Position numbers and translations under genes: made by a program. A stretch of 64,000 bases of DNA from Cladochytrium replicatum. Taxonomy: Eukaryota; Chytridiomycota; Chytridiomycetes; Cladochytriales; Cladochytriaceae. Under the pieces are notes generated by a model. That model saw only the letters and a list, made by a program, of their open reading frames with translations. It was not told where the DNA came from and searched no databases. The stretch lies in contig JAHLKD010000032.1 in the NCBI GenBank assembly GCA_025526935.1, positions 310,001 through 374,000 of the forward strand. The letters are read 5' to 3'. This document shows, in pieces, positions 44,928 through 55,612 of this stretch; within the stretch, counting starts at the first letter, position 1, and each line of letters starts with the position of its first letter.

Positions 44928-45108
44928 ACATTAAAAATGTGAATATTAGTATTGAATACGACACTAATATTCCGCGCTGGAAAAATAAGATCCTATCCAT
45001 GTAGTGTGAATATCCGCTGTTGAATAATACTACATCCAGATTCACCACTCTGTCTGTGAACCGGTTTCTGTGGCTTTGTCTGCTCTGCTTTTTTGCTGCT
45101 CTTTCGCT
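44928..45108. promoter_or_regulatory. divergent promoter of MsrB and cytochrome b5 reductase
   Basis: 181 bp between opposed starts (44927 minus, 45109 plus), AT-rich in the middle (44930-44975). The open frame reaching back to 45070 on the plus strand starts with GTG, so the first ATG at 45109 is taken as the start. Confidence 0.5.
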
Positions 45109-46398
45109 ATGCCAAACCAACTCGACGAAATGTTCCCCATCGAGGGGCCGGTCGCTCAGTTCTTAGCATTGACAGTCGTGATCGGTCTCTTCGGGATGTC
45201 AATCCTCATTTTCAGGGCTGGCCAAGGTAACAAAGAGTGCATTGTTTCGTCATAAAATCGGACTGAACATGCACACAGCGAGTCGTCCTGCCATTAGCAA
45301 GATCCACTGGGCTCCTTATCCGCTTACCGAGAAGAAGCAGCTTACACCAAACACTTTTCTGTGAGGCAAAGAGAACCACAGCTGTTTGAACGTCAACCTA
45401 ACGTATAATCGTGTGCAGGTTCCGTTTCTCACTTCCGAAGAACATTTCCTTGAATGTTCCAATTGGACAGGTATGCAGAATTCCCTTTCGAAATGCTATC
45501 TTTGGGGCTCAAAGCATTTTCACAGCACATTTCCATTGGGACTGAAATCAATGGAAAAATGGTCAGCAGGAGCTACACTCCTGTCTCGACCAACGCCGAT
45601 AAGGGTTACTTCGACATGGTCATCAAGGTTTACGAGAACGGCCTCATTTCAAAGCATGTTGGATCTCTCAACATTGGAGACAAAGCAAACTTCATGGGAC
45701 CAAAGGGCAACTTCATCTATGTTCCAAACATGGTCAAGGAAATTGGGATGGTATGGAATTTCTCAAGAATTGTGCCTTTCCTTTTTCGCTGAAACACACG
45801 GGTACATCGTTAGATTGCGGGAGGGTCTGGTATTACACCCATGCTTCAGATCATTAAGGCGATCCTCGCAAACCCCAATGACAAGACCACCATCAAACTT
45901 ATGTTTGCGAACGTTACTGAGCAGGACATTATCCTCCGTGATGAGATCGATGCCCTGGTTGCGAAGAGCGAGGGTCGCGTAGACGTGCTTTACGTCCTCG
46001 ACAAGGTATGGCTTATCAAACTTTGCGAATGTGTTGCATCTGGAATAATATTATTTTGTGTTTAGCCCCCCGCAGGCTGGACTGGTGGATCAGGATTTGT
46101 TAGCAAAGAAATGATCTCCAACTTCTGCCCGAAGCCCGCCTCTAACATCAAGATTCTCCTCTGTGGTCCTCTTCCGATGGTGAGTGGCACATTTTGTAAC
46201 GGTTCGCCGCAAATGAATCATGCACTAACGCTCCATTGTCACCAGATCAAGCACGTCACGAACCTTTGCGCTGAATTGGGATATGATAAGGTAAGAGATA
46301 TGTATGAGTTGGAACTCAGTTTTCAGTTTTCGAACAAACACATATTTTGTCAGGCTAACGCGATCTCCAAACCTGGGGACATGGTCTACAAATTCTGA
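45109..46398 (+). CDS. CBR1: NADH-cytochrome b5 reductase
   Basis: FAD enzyme passing electrons from NADH to cytochrome b5 for lipid desaturation and sterol synthesis, anchored in the ER or outer mitochondrial membrane. [13 protein letters not shown] precedes a membrane helix ([18 protein letters not shown]). Then come [27 protein letters not shown] and the FAD motif [10 protein letters not shown], with [19 protein letters not shown] and a MGPKGNF block. The NADH-binding part has [39 protein letters not shown] and a terminal DMVYKF at 46398. About seven short introns; about 300 residues, normal for the family. Confidence 0.95.
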
Positions 46399-46516
46399 TC
46401 CCTCCAATATATCATTCAATAAATCAGCAGTAAATTTCAAAAATCCCGTAGATTGTCTCTCACTACGCCACGCACAGTTTACCAACTCCATCCGTCCCAA
46501 CCGTCGCAACGTCCCA

Positions 46517-49284
46517 ATGGCCGCAATGAACTGGTGGTCCATTCGGCTGAATGCCACAATCGTAAAGGTGGTTGCAGTAATCATTATCGGCGGGGGGTTC
46601 CTCGCCTTTTTTGTGAGTTTACGGCAAATGGGTTTCGAGCGTCGTTTTAAAAATGTTCCACCCAGATCAAAGAAGTTGTTGATTATCTTACCGCACCGGT
46701 AATCGTAACCGTGTCGCTGGGAAGCAACGAAACTATGCCACTCCCTGGTGAGCTGGAAATAATGAGCTGTTCGAATTTCGCTTGAATGTTAGAATAGGAC
46801 TGGTATTTGTCTTTCCATTCGGATCGGCTGCATTCCAAAATGTGACTACAAACCCAACCGGCCCTGGAATAGGAAATCTTATACAATGTGAGGTCTCAAA
46901 ATAATCGCGCTGAATGGACACTTTACTGTTTTGGTGAATAGTTACTCCAACAGCGCTGGGCCAGCGGATACCACCAGATCAAGCCCTTTCTCGGTGCTTC
47001 GATACGTTCAGCATATTCAGTAACGATACTCAGCACTTTACAGCTGTAGTATTGCTGCCCAAGGCTAATGCACCCCCGGTGAAACAATGTGAGAGTTCCA
47101 GGTTTCTGTGAGCACTTGCTAATTCTTGAATGCAGACGGCCTTCTCGCCGCATTCGAGCAACCGGCCTTGGACCTGGACCCAGTACCGCCACGGCTCAAT
47201 GGTTCGGGGAACTTGAGGCAACTAACTGTCATGGTAATTGGAAGGTACTTTGCTTTTTAAGTCCTCCCATCATTCTTTAAAATCTGCTTTAGTCGTTTTC
47301 TAAGCAGCGAGTTCGGCCAGAATATTCGAAATTACTTCAACACTACCGTGAGAGATCCACAATATACAAGTCGGCCCTTTCAATTATCCTATCTTGCCGC
47401 CATTAATGGGTCTACTTCTGCAAGAGACGTGAATTCATTCGTTATCACGAACAACTTTGAGGGAGAGAACAGATTTGGTTTGAACACATATATTTATCAA
47501 TATCTGAATGGAAGCAATGAAGTGTTCTACGGTAGGCCTAATGATCGCAACATCGGTGATTTGTTAATCGACTGTCGTTCATACTTAGATCTCTCACAAA
47601 CTGGTTCTGCTCTGTGGAATGTTTTGCCACCTACGCGAATAGTTCAAGTAACGGTGAACCAGCAAAGCACCAAAATAACACGATATATTGAACAAAGGAG
47701 CAAAACATTCGCAAGCTTACTTTCATCGTATGTACCTTTGCCTTTGGAATCTGCCCAATGTACTGACTGTGAATGGCGCGACAGAGTTACCGCGGCTTTC
47801 CAGTTTTTGATGATCACCATGGTCTTTCTCGTATTCGGTCGAGGTCGATACAGCCCGTATGGACTGATCCACAGAGTATTCCCGGAGGAAGCAGTCAAGA
47901 ACTATCACCCACAGCCTGGAGCTGACCCGGACTTTGACAAGTTCCGGTACCTAATGACGTCGTATTTGGACACGAGCGTTCTCGAACGACAGGAAGATGG
48001 TCGAACGCGCAATGTCCCTGGTGGATATCCAGTACCTTCAACGTCAACTCAAGGAAAGGTTGGTGCCAGCCACAGATATTCAGCCGTGCAGACGGATCCA
48101 ACCTCGCCCGTGACCGTGGGACAGGGATCCCTGGGAAGGAGGTCCATCATGAGTTGGGATGAGCTTCAGCACGGCTGGCCCGGCTACCTGGCGATCTTGC
48201 TGGTCTTCTTGGCGATCATCATCTTTGCTATTTTGCTGCTTTTCGGCATGAACTCGCCGTTGGTTTCTTTCCTTGTCATTAGGTCCACCAATCTGGCAGG
48301 TGGAAGTGCGTCTGTGTTTAACGGGAATGAACGGCTCGAAGTCGACACCGTTTATCTCGGGTTTTACGTATGTTTTGCCAGTTCAAAGGAATTTTCAAAG
48401 TTTTAAATGTTTAGGATTTCCAGGGCCCAATTTTTGTAAAGAACGGCGTTGCGAAGCTGATCCCAGATGTGGATATACTGCGAGTGCTTCGTAAGCTTCG
48501 TATTATTCAATGCACCAACGTTCCTCATCCGATCCTCTGAATTTGCTATGCAGAGCCTTTCACCGTTGTGCCATCTGGTTCATTCATCACATCTGGATCG
48601 AAAAGTCCGTCTTTCATTGAAGACAGCTTCATGACTTTCAGAGAGATGCACGCTGCAGCACCGTTCCTTTTCAGTTGCCTCACAGTCGTCTCACTTGCTC
48701 TTTCAGTGCTCATCAAACTCGCTGCTTTGGCCCTCGAGCTCGACTTTGCTGTTTCTATAGCCGATATTTTTGTCCCCATCACTGCGAGCGTGTCTGCAGT
48801 ATTTGCTACCTTGACGTTTGTGTTCTCCCTCGTTTATTACGGGCGGGTCGAAGAGACTGTGAACGAGGGACTTGAGACGCCACTGGCTGAAGCGAGTTTC
48901 GGCCCTGGAATGTACATCTTGACCGTTGGTGCGCTGGCTGCGGTTGCGCTGTGTCTTACCGAAGTGTTCGAGAGCTACCGCATCCGGAAGAAGAAGATGG
49001 ATCTTGCTGCGCGTCGTGCGGTGACGAGTTGGTTGCCGCCTGCCGCTGCGACGTGGCCGCGACGCACGGACGCGAGAAGCTCTTGGGCGTCCGAAGTAAC
49101 GCAGCAACAGATGCAGATTGTGGAGAATGGTTCAACCACGGGAGGGTTGCAGCGACCGCAGTCTGTTCGGGAGTCGATATCGACGACGGGAGAGAGCGCT
49201 GGTGGGCATAGTCATCATTCGGTTCAGGTTGCTGCTGTTTATGGCATTGCGCCAGGATATGTGCAGGTGCAGCAACAGCGGTAG
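46517..49284 (+). CDS. multi-pass membrane protein with Sur7/PalI-like C-terminal part
   Basis: The start at 46517 (MAAMNWWSIRLNATIVKVVA) leads into a membrane helix. A variable outer domain follows, spread over small exons (VVDYLTAPVIVTVSLGSNET; LVFVFPFGSAAFQNVTTNPT; FSNDTQHFTAVVLLPKANAP). An uninterrupted frame then runs 47300-48376. It contains a second helix (FQFLMITMVFLVFG), a polar linker, then WPGYLAILLVFLAIIIFAIL at 48175. Splices add DFQGPIFVKNGVAKLIP and a last exon with three more helices: FLFSCLTVVSLALSVLIKLA, VSAVFATLTFVFSLVYY and GMYILTVGALAAVALCLTEV. The end is Gln/Ser-rich (WASEVTQQQ; the stop is at 49282). The part from 48148 resembles four-helix Sur7/PalI proteins. This may be one fused gene or two genes that share an open frame. 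No function can be assigned. Confidence 0.55.
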
Positions 49285-49980
49285 CAAAAGGTCTAGTAGT
49301 GCGATGACTGAGATTTGTTGATCACAAATGGCACTTCTAAATCACAAGTACTGTCTTGCCGTTAACTTATCTCCATGGGCAAAATTGTTCGGTGACCACT
49401 GCGAACAAGTATGGGACGATTGAACATCCTGTTCATCTTCGTTTTTAATGTCATTCGAAATTCGAAGTTCCGAGTCATGCTTTCTTTTGGGGACAATTCA
49501 CCAACAACACATTCAATACACATTTGTTTTTGATTTTGTTTTCTTCCGCAATTTGGACTGGTTTTTAAATCCGCTAGCAGCTCATTCATCGATATCGAAC
49601 AGGCGAATGGTGACGGCGTTGAATTCGACACAAGTGTGTTTCCCTCATACGGTTGAACTTTGCATCTTCGATGAAGGCGACACTGCGGAAATGTGGAAAT
49701 GTCGTCTCCTGTGTGTGTTGAGATTTGGCCATCAGGTGCCGCATTGTAGGCTGCATTGGTTAGCAACCGGTCAAATGATTCCACTGCGATCATGGAATTT
49801 GGCACCCTCTGATAGTGTAACCGAACTACGTTCCGATTGACCACCAGGTAATAGGCACTGCAGGGGTAGTGGATCGCGGCTGATGATCATTCGTTTGATC
49901 AGAAGTAATTGTAGTACGGTGAAACAGTTGCCTTAAGAATCCGATGCAGGGTATATAAGCAGCTGCAATGCCATCTCATT
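49285..49980. other. intergenic, overlapping ORFs of doubtful value
   Basis: About 700 bp. Long frames run on both strands over 49362-49844, but neither shows a family, a start context or splice partners. A TATATAA at about 49951-49957 on the plus strand has no gene close behind it. I regard the stretch as non-coding or relic. Confidence 0.4.
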
Positions 49981-51047
49981 TTACTCACGTCGTTTAGATT
50001 CCTTCACCGGTTCAGCAACTTTGTTCATCCGTTCTGCAACGTGGAAAGCCGCTCGGGCATTATCAAACACCCACCCGCACAGATCATTTATTGGACATGT
50101 CAGGCTGACGATAGCTCCATATGCTAATTGTACCTGCTGTGATGGTAAACACTGTCCTGTGCTGAACTGACTTTCTTTCAATTCCTCACTGAATCCCCCT
50201 TGCGATGATTCGTCTCCCTTTCTTTGGCTCGATGTTACAGCGTCATTTTCGTTTTCGATTGTTTTGTGCGAGCGCCTTGGCATACAAGATTTGGGATTGT
50301 GCTTGTGGATGCGTACAAAAAATGTTATGTCGACACACGTCCCTGACTGTGCGAAAGGGGTGAGTGCGCATCTTACAAAAGCTGTACGTGCAACAACTAC
50401 GGACAGACGCGCTTGTGGACCTACGGTAACCCGGAGTCTACAGCCGGCCAGTACCAATAGAGGAAACCTCACAAGGATTGTTTCGCGATCTGTACATCTT
50501 CCTGAACGATCGATCACTGATCTCCCTCTTGTATTTTCCGTTCCAGTCCGTTGTGCAGCTCCAGCGGTGCAGCCTGCTTGTGGCAACCCAGCATGGCCGC
50601 AGGCGACTTTCCACGGCCGACAGGGCTGCGGGCGACCACGAGATATCTGGACAGGTAGACTGCTCGATCCCAACAGGTTTGCACTGTGCTTTGGACGACA
50701 GGGGCCGCAGCAGACCAGGTGGGCCGCGCTGCTGTGTAGCACCGAATGTGAAGCCTGTCGGACAATACTGACAACTGTCATCTCGATCAGAAAGGGGCTC
50801 AACCTCATACAAACATACCTTTGCTCATGGTCAGCGAAAGCGCCTCCACTTCGACCGTCGAAACGGTGGAACCATCCCCAACGGAATCATTGGGTGAGGT
50901 CCGTTGGAACATTCGATTGTCGAAAATCAATGTGATGCAACACCATCTGACGGAATCGGCGATGCTACCGATGATCATGAGGATGGTCAAGCCGCGTCTC
51001 GGCCCGGTGGACTGTGCACTGCTAAACTCGCCATCGAAAGTACTCAA
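49981..51047 (-). CDS. doubtful unknown Cys-rich gene
   Basis: I do not recognise this. A minus-strand frame of about 275 codons runs 50808-49981, and a possible 5' exon lies at 51047-50814 (MSTFDGEFSSAQSTGP, then GLTILMIIGSIADSVRW). A donor after ALSLTMSK (about 50819) and an acceptor at about 50754 would join them, but into a different frame (GFTFGATQQRGPPGLL, ending near 50438). The C-terminal part (SSQGGFSEELKESQFSTG; NDLCGWVFDNARAAFHVAER) is more protein-like than the Cys- and Arg-rich middle. Equally long frames exist on the plus strand. It may be a real fast-evolving gene, or one damaged by the nearby rearrangement at about 51260. Confidence 0.25.
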
Positions 51048-51261
51048 ACAAGCCTGGGGTCACGACCCACTCGGCATGTAATGACAGGCAAGGCATGTTG
51101 TCATTGATACCAATCCGTCGCGAAATGTCATATCTGTGGAATATTTTCACGACTCTACTCAGTAGACTGTGGGCAGGTATTTCGTCTTTTGTCGGGATCG
51201 GCTTGCAAGGCCCATCGACTGTGGATCGAGGCGACGTCGCTGGTATTCTTTTGGTGAATCG

Positions 51262-51667
51262 GAATGAATCTGAGTGAGCACGCAAGACTGACTAATCTGT
51301 GGAAGCAAAAAGGATACATTCGCCATCGCGGAGAGGAAAAGGGAGATCAACGAAATTGCAAGGTTTATCCAAGGGCTTGGGGAAGTCTTCAAAGACCTTC
51401 AGAGTATGGTGATAGATCAGGGGACAATTGTGGACAGAATCGATTTCAACATTGAGCAAACAGCTGCTATGTTCACGGGAGGAGCCACATGAAAAGCTTC
51501 AAAAAAGGTCGGGTTTGAGATCTATTATGTTAGTACCCGGTTGACAATTTCTCTTTCCAGTGTTGGCCGCCCAGATTCAGAAGAATTCAAAGGCCAAACT
51601 CTGTGTAATAGCTCTCAGCACTGTCGTGTTATTCTTGCTTCTTATAATAATTCTCAAGAATGCATGA
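51262..51667 (+). pseudogene. C-terminal piece of a syntaxin-16/Tlg2 gene
   Basis: The piece begins near LSEHARLTNLWKQ and continues with the SNARE motif ERKREINEIARFIQGLGEVF, then MVIDQGTIVDRIDFNIEQ. Past an intron comes the membrane anchor QKNSKAKLCVIALSTVVLFL to the stop at 51665. This is the Qa-SNARE end of the syntaxin 16/Tlg2 family (Golgi/endosome fusion). Two frame breaks are visible: about 51305, just before the SNARE motif, and about 51485, where the SNARE frame hits a stop while HMKSFKK, leading into the anchor exon, is in another frame. No Habc domain or start lies upstream. The matching N-terminal part is on the other strand at 61740-62054. Confidence 0.7.
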
Positions 51668-51800
51668 CACTTTTTTTTGGTTCCCAGAGAAATACATTCG
51701 ACGTTTACAACACTACTCAGTCTCTATACCGCTTGAATCCTTGAGGTGCTCCTCGGTGTCCACCTGTAACCGGTACGTGGCTTCATCAGCTATCCAGCAT

Positions 51801-54800
51801 TTAATAATCCAAGTTCATAATCGTACCATAATCTTCTTCGTCGCTTTCCCGTCGTCCCTTTCGCTTTCCACCGCCAGCTCCTCGACCAGCTCCTCCCGGT
51901 CCTGCTCGGCCACCACCCTGGAATGATGTGCAAATTCAGTGAAAAAAGTTCTGATCCAGCGGACGCTCACACCAAACACACACCTTCCCTCGGGGAGCCC
52001 TTCTGTCCCGCTCACGTTCCCTTTCCCTTTCGCGATCGATTCCCCGTCTGTACGAGTCTTCGTAGGAGCGGTCTGCGCCAAACCGATCTCCATGCTGTTC
52101 TGCTTGTAGTGTTATGGGAACGATGGCGGGGCCGACATTCGTGAGCGGAATCTGAGTCTGACGCAGCACTTCCATCACATCGTTGACAGGGATGATTGGA
52201 CCTTCATTGCAGCGTCAACCGTCGAAGGTTAAAGACGGTTGACCGATACAACTTTGAAAAACTATACCGTTGTATGAGTTTGGCTGAGGAAGGCTCGCAA
52301 AGAATCTCGCAAGGGCTTCGGGTACAAGCACCGTTGGTCCTGGTGTCTGCTGCTGTCCACCAGTTTGCGAGTTGGACCGCGGTGATGTATCGACATACTC
52401 GCCAGCACTTTGCGATCCGGGTGAGCCGGCTCGTCTCGTGGCAGCCTCAGCTTCGGGCTGGTACGATATCCACTTGGACAGGTCTGGCCTCGGATATCGC
52501 TCCGCATGCACTGGGTCGAGGTTTTGGTACTTGACTCTGGCGGGGTCCGAGGTCGACTTTCTCCGTTCGTCGGACTTGTGTGCGGTTGTGGCGGCAGCCT
52601 TTGCCCGCCGTTGGTCAGCCAAACCGAGCTCGATATCCCCGACGTTGGAGATATCCAAAAACCTCCATCTTTCACCGACATCGTTCACTTCCTGGATAGT
52701 CCCCAGCTCTATGGGAAGAGAAAACATCAGACCCACACGAAGATCATCGTGGAGTATTTTTTATTGTACCTTCCAGATATGCTTCTCTCCTCCGCTTTTC
52801 ATTCTTTAGGAAAGTGGCGAGATCCCCATATTGATTCTCGTATTCGAGAAACTTTGTCCAGATTTGATGCAAGCGTGGTGCTGGCATGGCTGACAACGCA
52901 CGCTCAAAGATTGCTCGAGCGTCTATTACAAATACAAGATCAGGTCTCAGTGTGAAAAAGTACATTCTTCTTTTAAGCATACTATTTTCATCGTTTATCC
53001 CGATCAGAAAGTCGAGGTAGTGCCCCACGTATTGATTCGCATGCTCGTCTTCCGCCAAATCGAGCGACTTCATCCCGAGTTCGAATAGCTTTCCAGCAAC
53101 CTTCGAGTCTTTGCTGCAGTGATACTCCATCAAAGCTGGATGCGTGTTTGGGGTTACGACTTGATAATGAATCGATACAAAACTTCAATCTACCTGATGC
53201 CACAAAGAGGTGGTAAGTGCACGACGGCGACTTGCGAGCGTTCTTGAAAATCTCTCTTGCACCTTTAATACCCTTTGAACCGCACCCAGTGTCAGTCAGT
53301 GCATGGGCAATTCGCTATTCGCTTGTGTGTATTGTATATCAACACACCTGAGTCCTTCGAGCGGTGCGCATGTAGACTATCCACGCCAACGTGAGGGCCT
53401 TTCGTGTGGAATCAGTATCCTTTTTCCGGTGTTCCTCGACCTTTTCTTCGATTTCCTTTTCAATCTCTCTCAACTTTCCGCGCTCACGCTCCCTCGCTTC
53501 TCCGTCCCACTCTTCCTCCGCTGCCGCTCCGGACCCGTCTCCGTGCTCCTGGAATTCATTCGATACGCCTTTGGCGTTCATGTACCGGTCGCGTCGCGAG
53601 TCGTACTTTGCAGTTATCTCGACCATCTCTTGCTCCAAGCCGGATATAAGTGTGTCAAATATGGGTTTGATGTCATTAAAATCTTTCTTTCGAGACTCTT
53701 CGATTTCTGCCAGCGAAAAGTTTAGCAGAAGGCTAAATAATTGGGGTGGTCATCAGGTAAGAGTCCAAGAATCTGAACCAAAGAGCTACCTCCGAGGAAG
53801 GATTTCAATCCCAGTTTTTAGCATGGCGAGTGCGTCGTCAACTCTTCCGTTTTCAGACAAATACGCAGCTGCATCGTACCTTGAGAAAGAGTTTCAATTC
53901 AATCAATCGCCGACAATGAAAAGTGGATTCTTTAACCCACCACACTTCTGGGTACTGTCGAAGCATGGCCAGTGCAAGTCTGTAAGCATAACTGACTCTG
54001 GCGATCAGAGATGGTTTCTCTTTCTCCTCAAATTGGAGTGGATTCGACTTTTCCCAAGCGATGTACCGTTTCCACATCGCCAACTGTAAAAGTTGAGTAC
54101 AAGTACCGCAATAGAGTACAGATTTGACTTCCACTTACCACCGAGCATTCCTTTTCACTCCAGCTTGGCGGCTTGGGCATCCACATCTTCTGTGCCTTCT
54201 CGATCGGCTCGATCAGATTCTTCATTTCTCGGAGTGCCGTTCGTGCAGTCATGTACGCAGGCGATCGCTCTGCGAGCAACTTTTTTGCCTGAACGTTTTT
54301 GATCAGACGTCCATTCACGAGGACCAAGTACACGAATCGTTCATTTTACCAGCTGCTTGTTTAACCCGTTTTCATAGTTGTCGTATTCTTTCCACAACTG
54401 CTCGATGTTGTTTAGGGGGATGACCAGTGCACGCTGGTAGGCCCGTCGAAGTTCGTCCATCTTCCGCTGCTCCTCATATGGTGTCGTTGTCTGATCGAGA
54501 AGGCCCAGTTAGATCCATTCAGTTGATCGGAAAACTCGGATGCTCGAAACATCCCCAAACGAATATGTAAATCCCTCCCGGAGCGCGAATCGATCCATCC
54601 AGACAGAAACAATAACAAAAAAGGACAAACACCGAATCAAAGAACGCGATTCGCAAGATAAGGCACTCTACAATGAGGGAGCATGTTTTTCTTTGTCAGG
54701 CAGGTGCACTACGGGTGACACTCCTGAGCACAAGAAGGTTCTGTTCCGCAAAGAATGGGACAGGTGAGCTCGTTCGAGAAAGGCACAAAGTATCTCCATT

Positions 54801-55411
54801 TTAAAGAGCTTATATTGCGATCCACTGATAACACATAACGTGTATGTTCCGACGCGACCCTTCATACACGAAACACGGTCAGCAGTTTGAGGACACTTTA
54901 CCTCTTTAGCTCGAATAAACTGGATATAGTCGATCCAGATGCTTGCAGCATCCTTATCCAGTCCAATATGGTTCAGAACAAACTCAAAGGACTTGTTAAT
55001 TGTCGCACGTGCTTCTACTTTCCGCTCGGGTGGAAAGTTGGCGGGCGAATGGGTCTTTCGGATGTAGTTCAGATAGCATTTCCACAGGTCGATAGACGGG
55101 ACGGAAAGCAGACAGCGGCCAAACAAGGCCTCGACTTTGTCATAAGCCTTGTTTTTCTGTTCAAATTCGATGTAATTGATCCATTGTCTGGCCTGTGGAT
55201 GGTCAATAAAGCTTCAGAGAGGGAGGTTTGGATATTCGCCACAAAGTGAACGCACTAGACTCGGAAACTGCTTCAGGATTTCCTCGTACGCTTCCCTGGT
55301 AGTGTTCACATCGTTTGTTTTAGTGCACTCCAGCAGGTACGCCGACCACGAGTCTGTGTCCCATTCATTCGCCTTCAACTTTGCCAGCAGTTTGTCTTTC
55401 TTCGTTGCCAT
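51801..55411 (-). CDS. RNA14: mRNA 3'-end processing factor RNA14 / CstF-77
   Basis: HAT-repeat scaffold of the cleavage stimulation complex that recognises GU-rich elements at poly(A) sites. It starts at 55411 ([20 protein letters not shown]); an in-frame Met is also at 55486. Next come [57 protein letters not shown] and [57 protein letters not shown] and [19 protein letters not shown] follow. The C-terminal monkeytail-like [14 protein letters not shown] is at about 52185. The last exon is Gly-rich ([17 protein letters not shown]) and stops at 51801. A coil of alternating Arg/Glu lies near 52020. About ten introns. The blocks separate it from the other HAT protein Clf1. Divergent from the kinesin. 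Confidence 0.9.
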
Positions 55412-55612
55412 GCGAGTGGAAAGTGGCGGTCTCAAAATTGCACTTTTGGGGCTATTTTTTAAAAAATCATTGTGGACGCTCTGCATTGCATTCCATAATC
55501 CAGAGTATCCATATCGCTACACTGAATTTTAACTCTGTTGTTTTTCACAAAGCAAACCCCGTGGCTAGTGGGTCGGTCGGCTGTGGCTAGTATACGTGAA
55601 GTCTTCTCATGT
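55412..55612. promoter_or_regulatory. divergent promoter of RNA14 and kinesin-4
   Basis: 201 bp between opposed starts (55411 minus, 55613 plus). The upstream RNA14 Met at 55486 would shorten it to 126 bp. It includes a short duplicated gtggctagt near 55561 and 55583. Confidence 0.45.

Noticed and set aside
49951-49957. TATATAA box on the plus strand
   Set aside because: The following ATG opens a frame of only a few codons, and no plus-strand gene is supported downstream.
51801-55411. First thought to be the splicing factor Clf1/Crooked neck because of HAT repeats
   Set aside because: The blocks [26 protein letters not shown] and the [14 protein letters not shown] end are those of RNA14/CstF-77.
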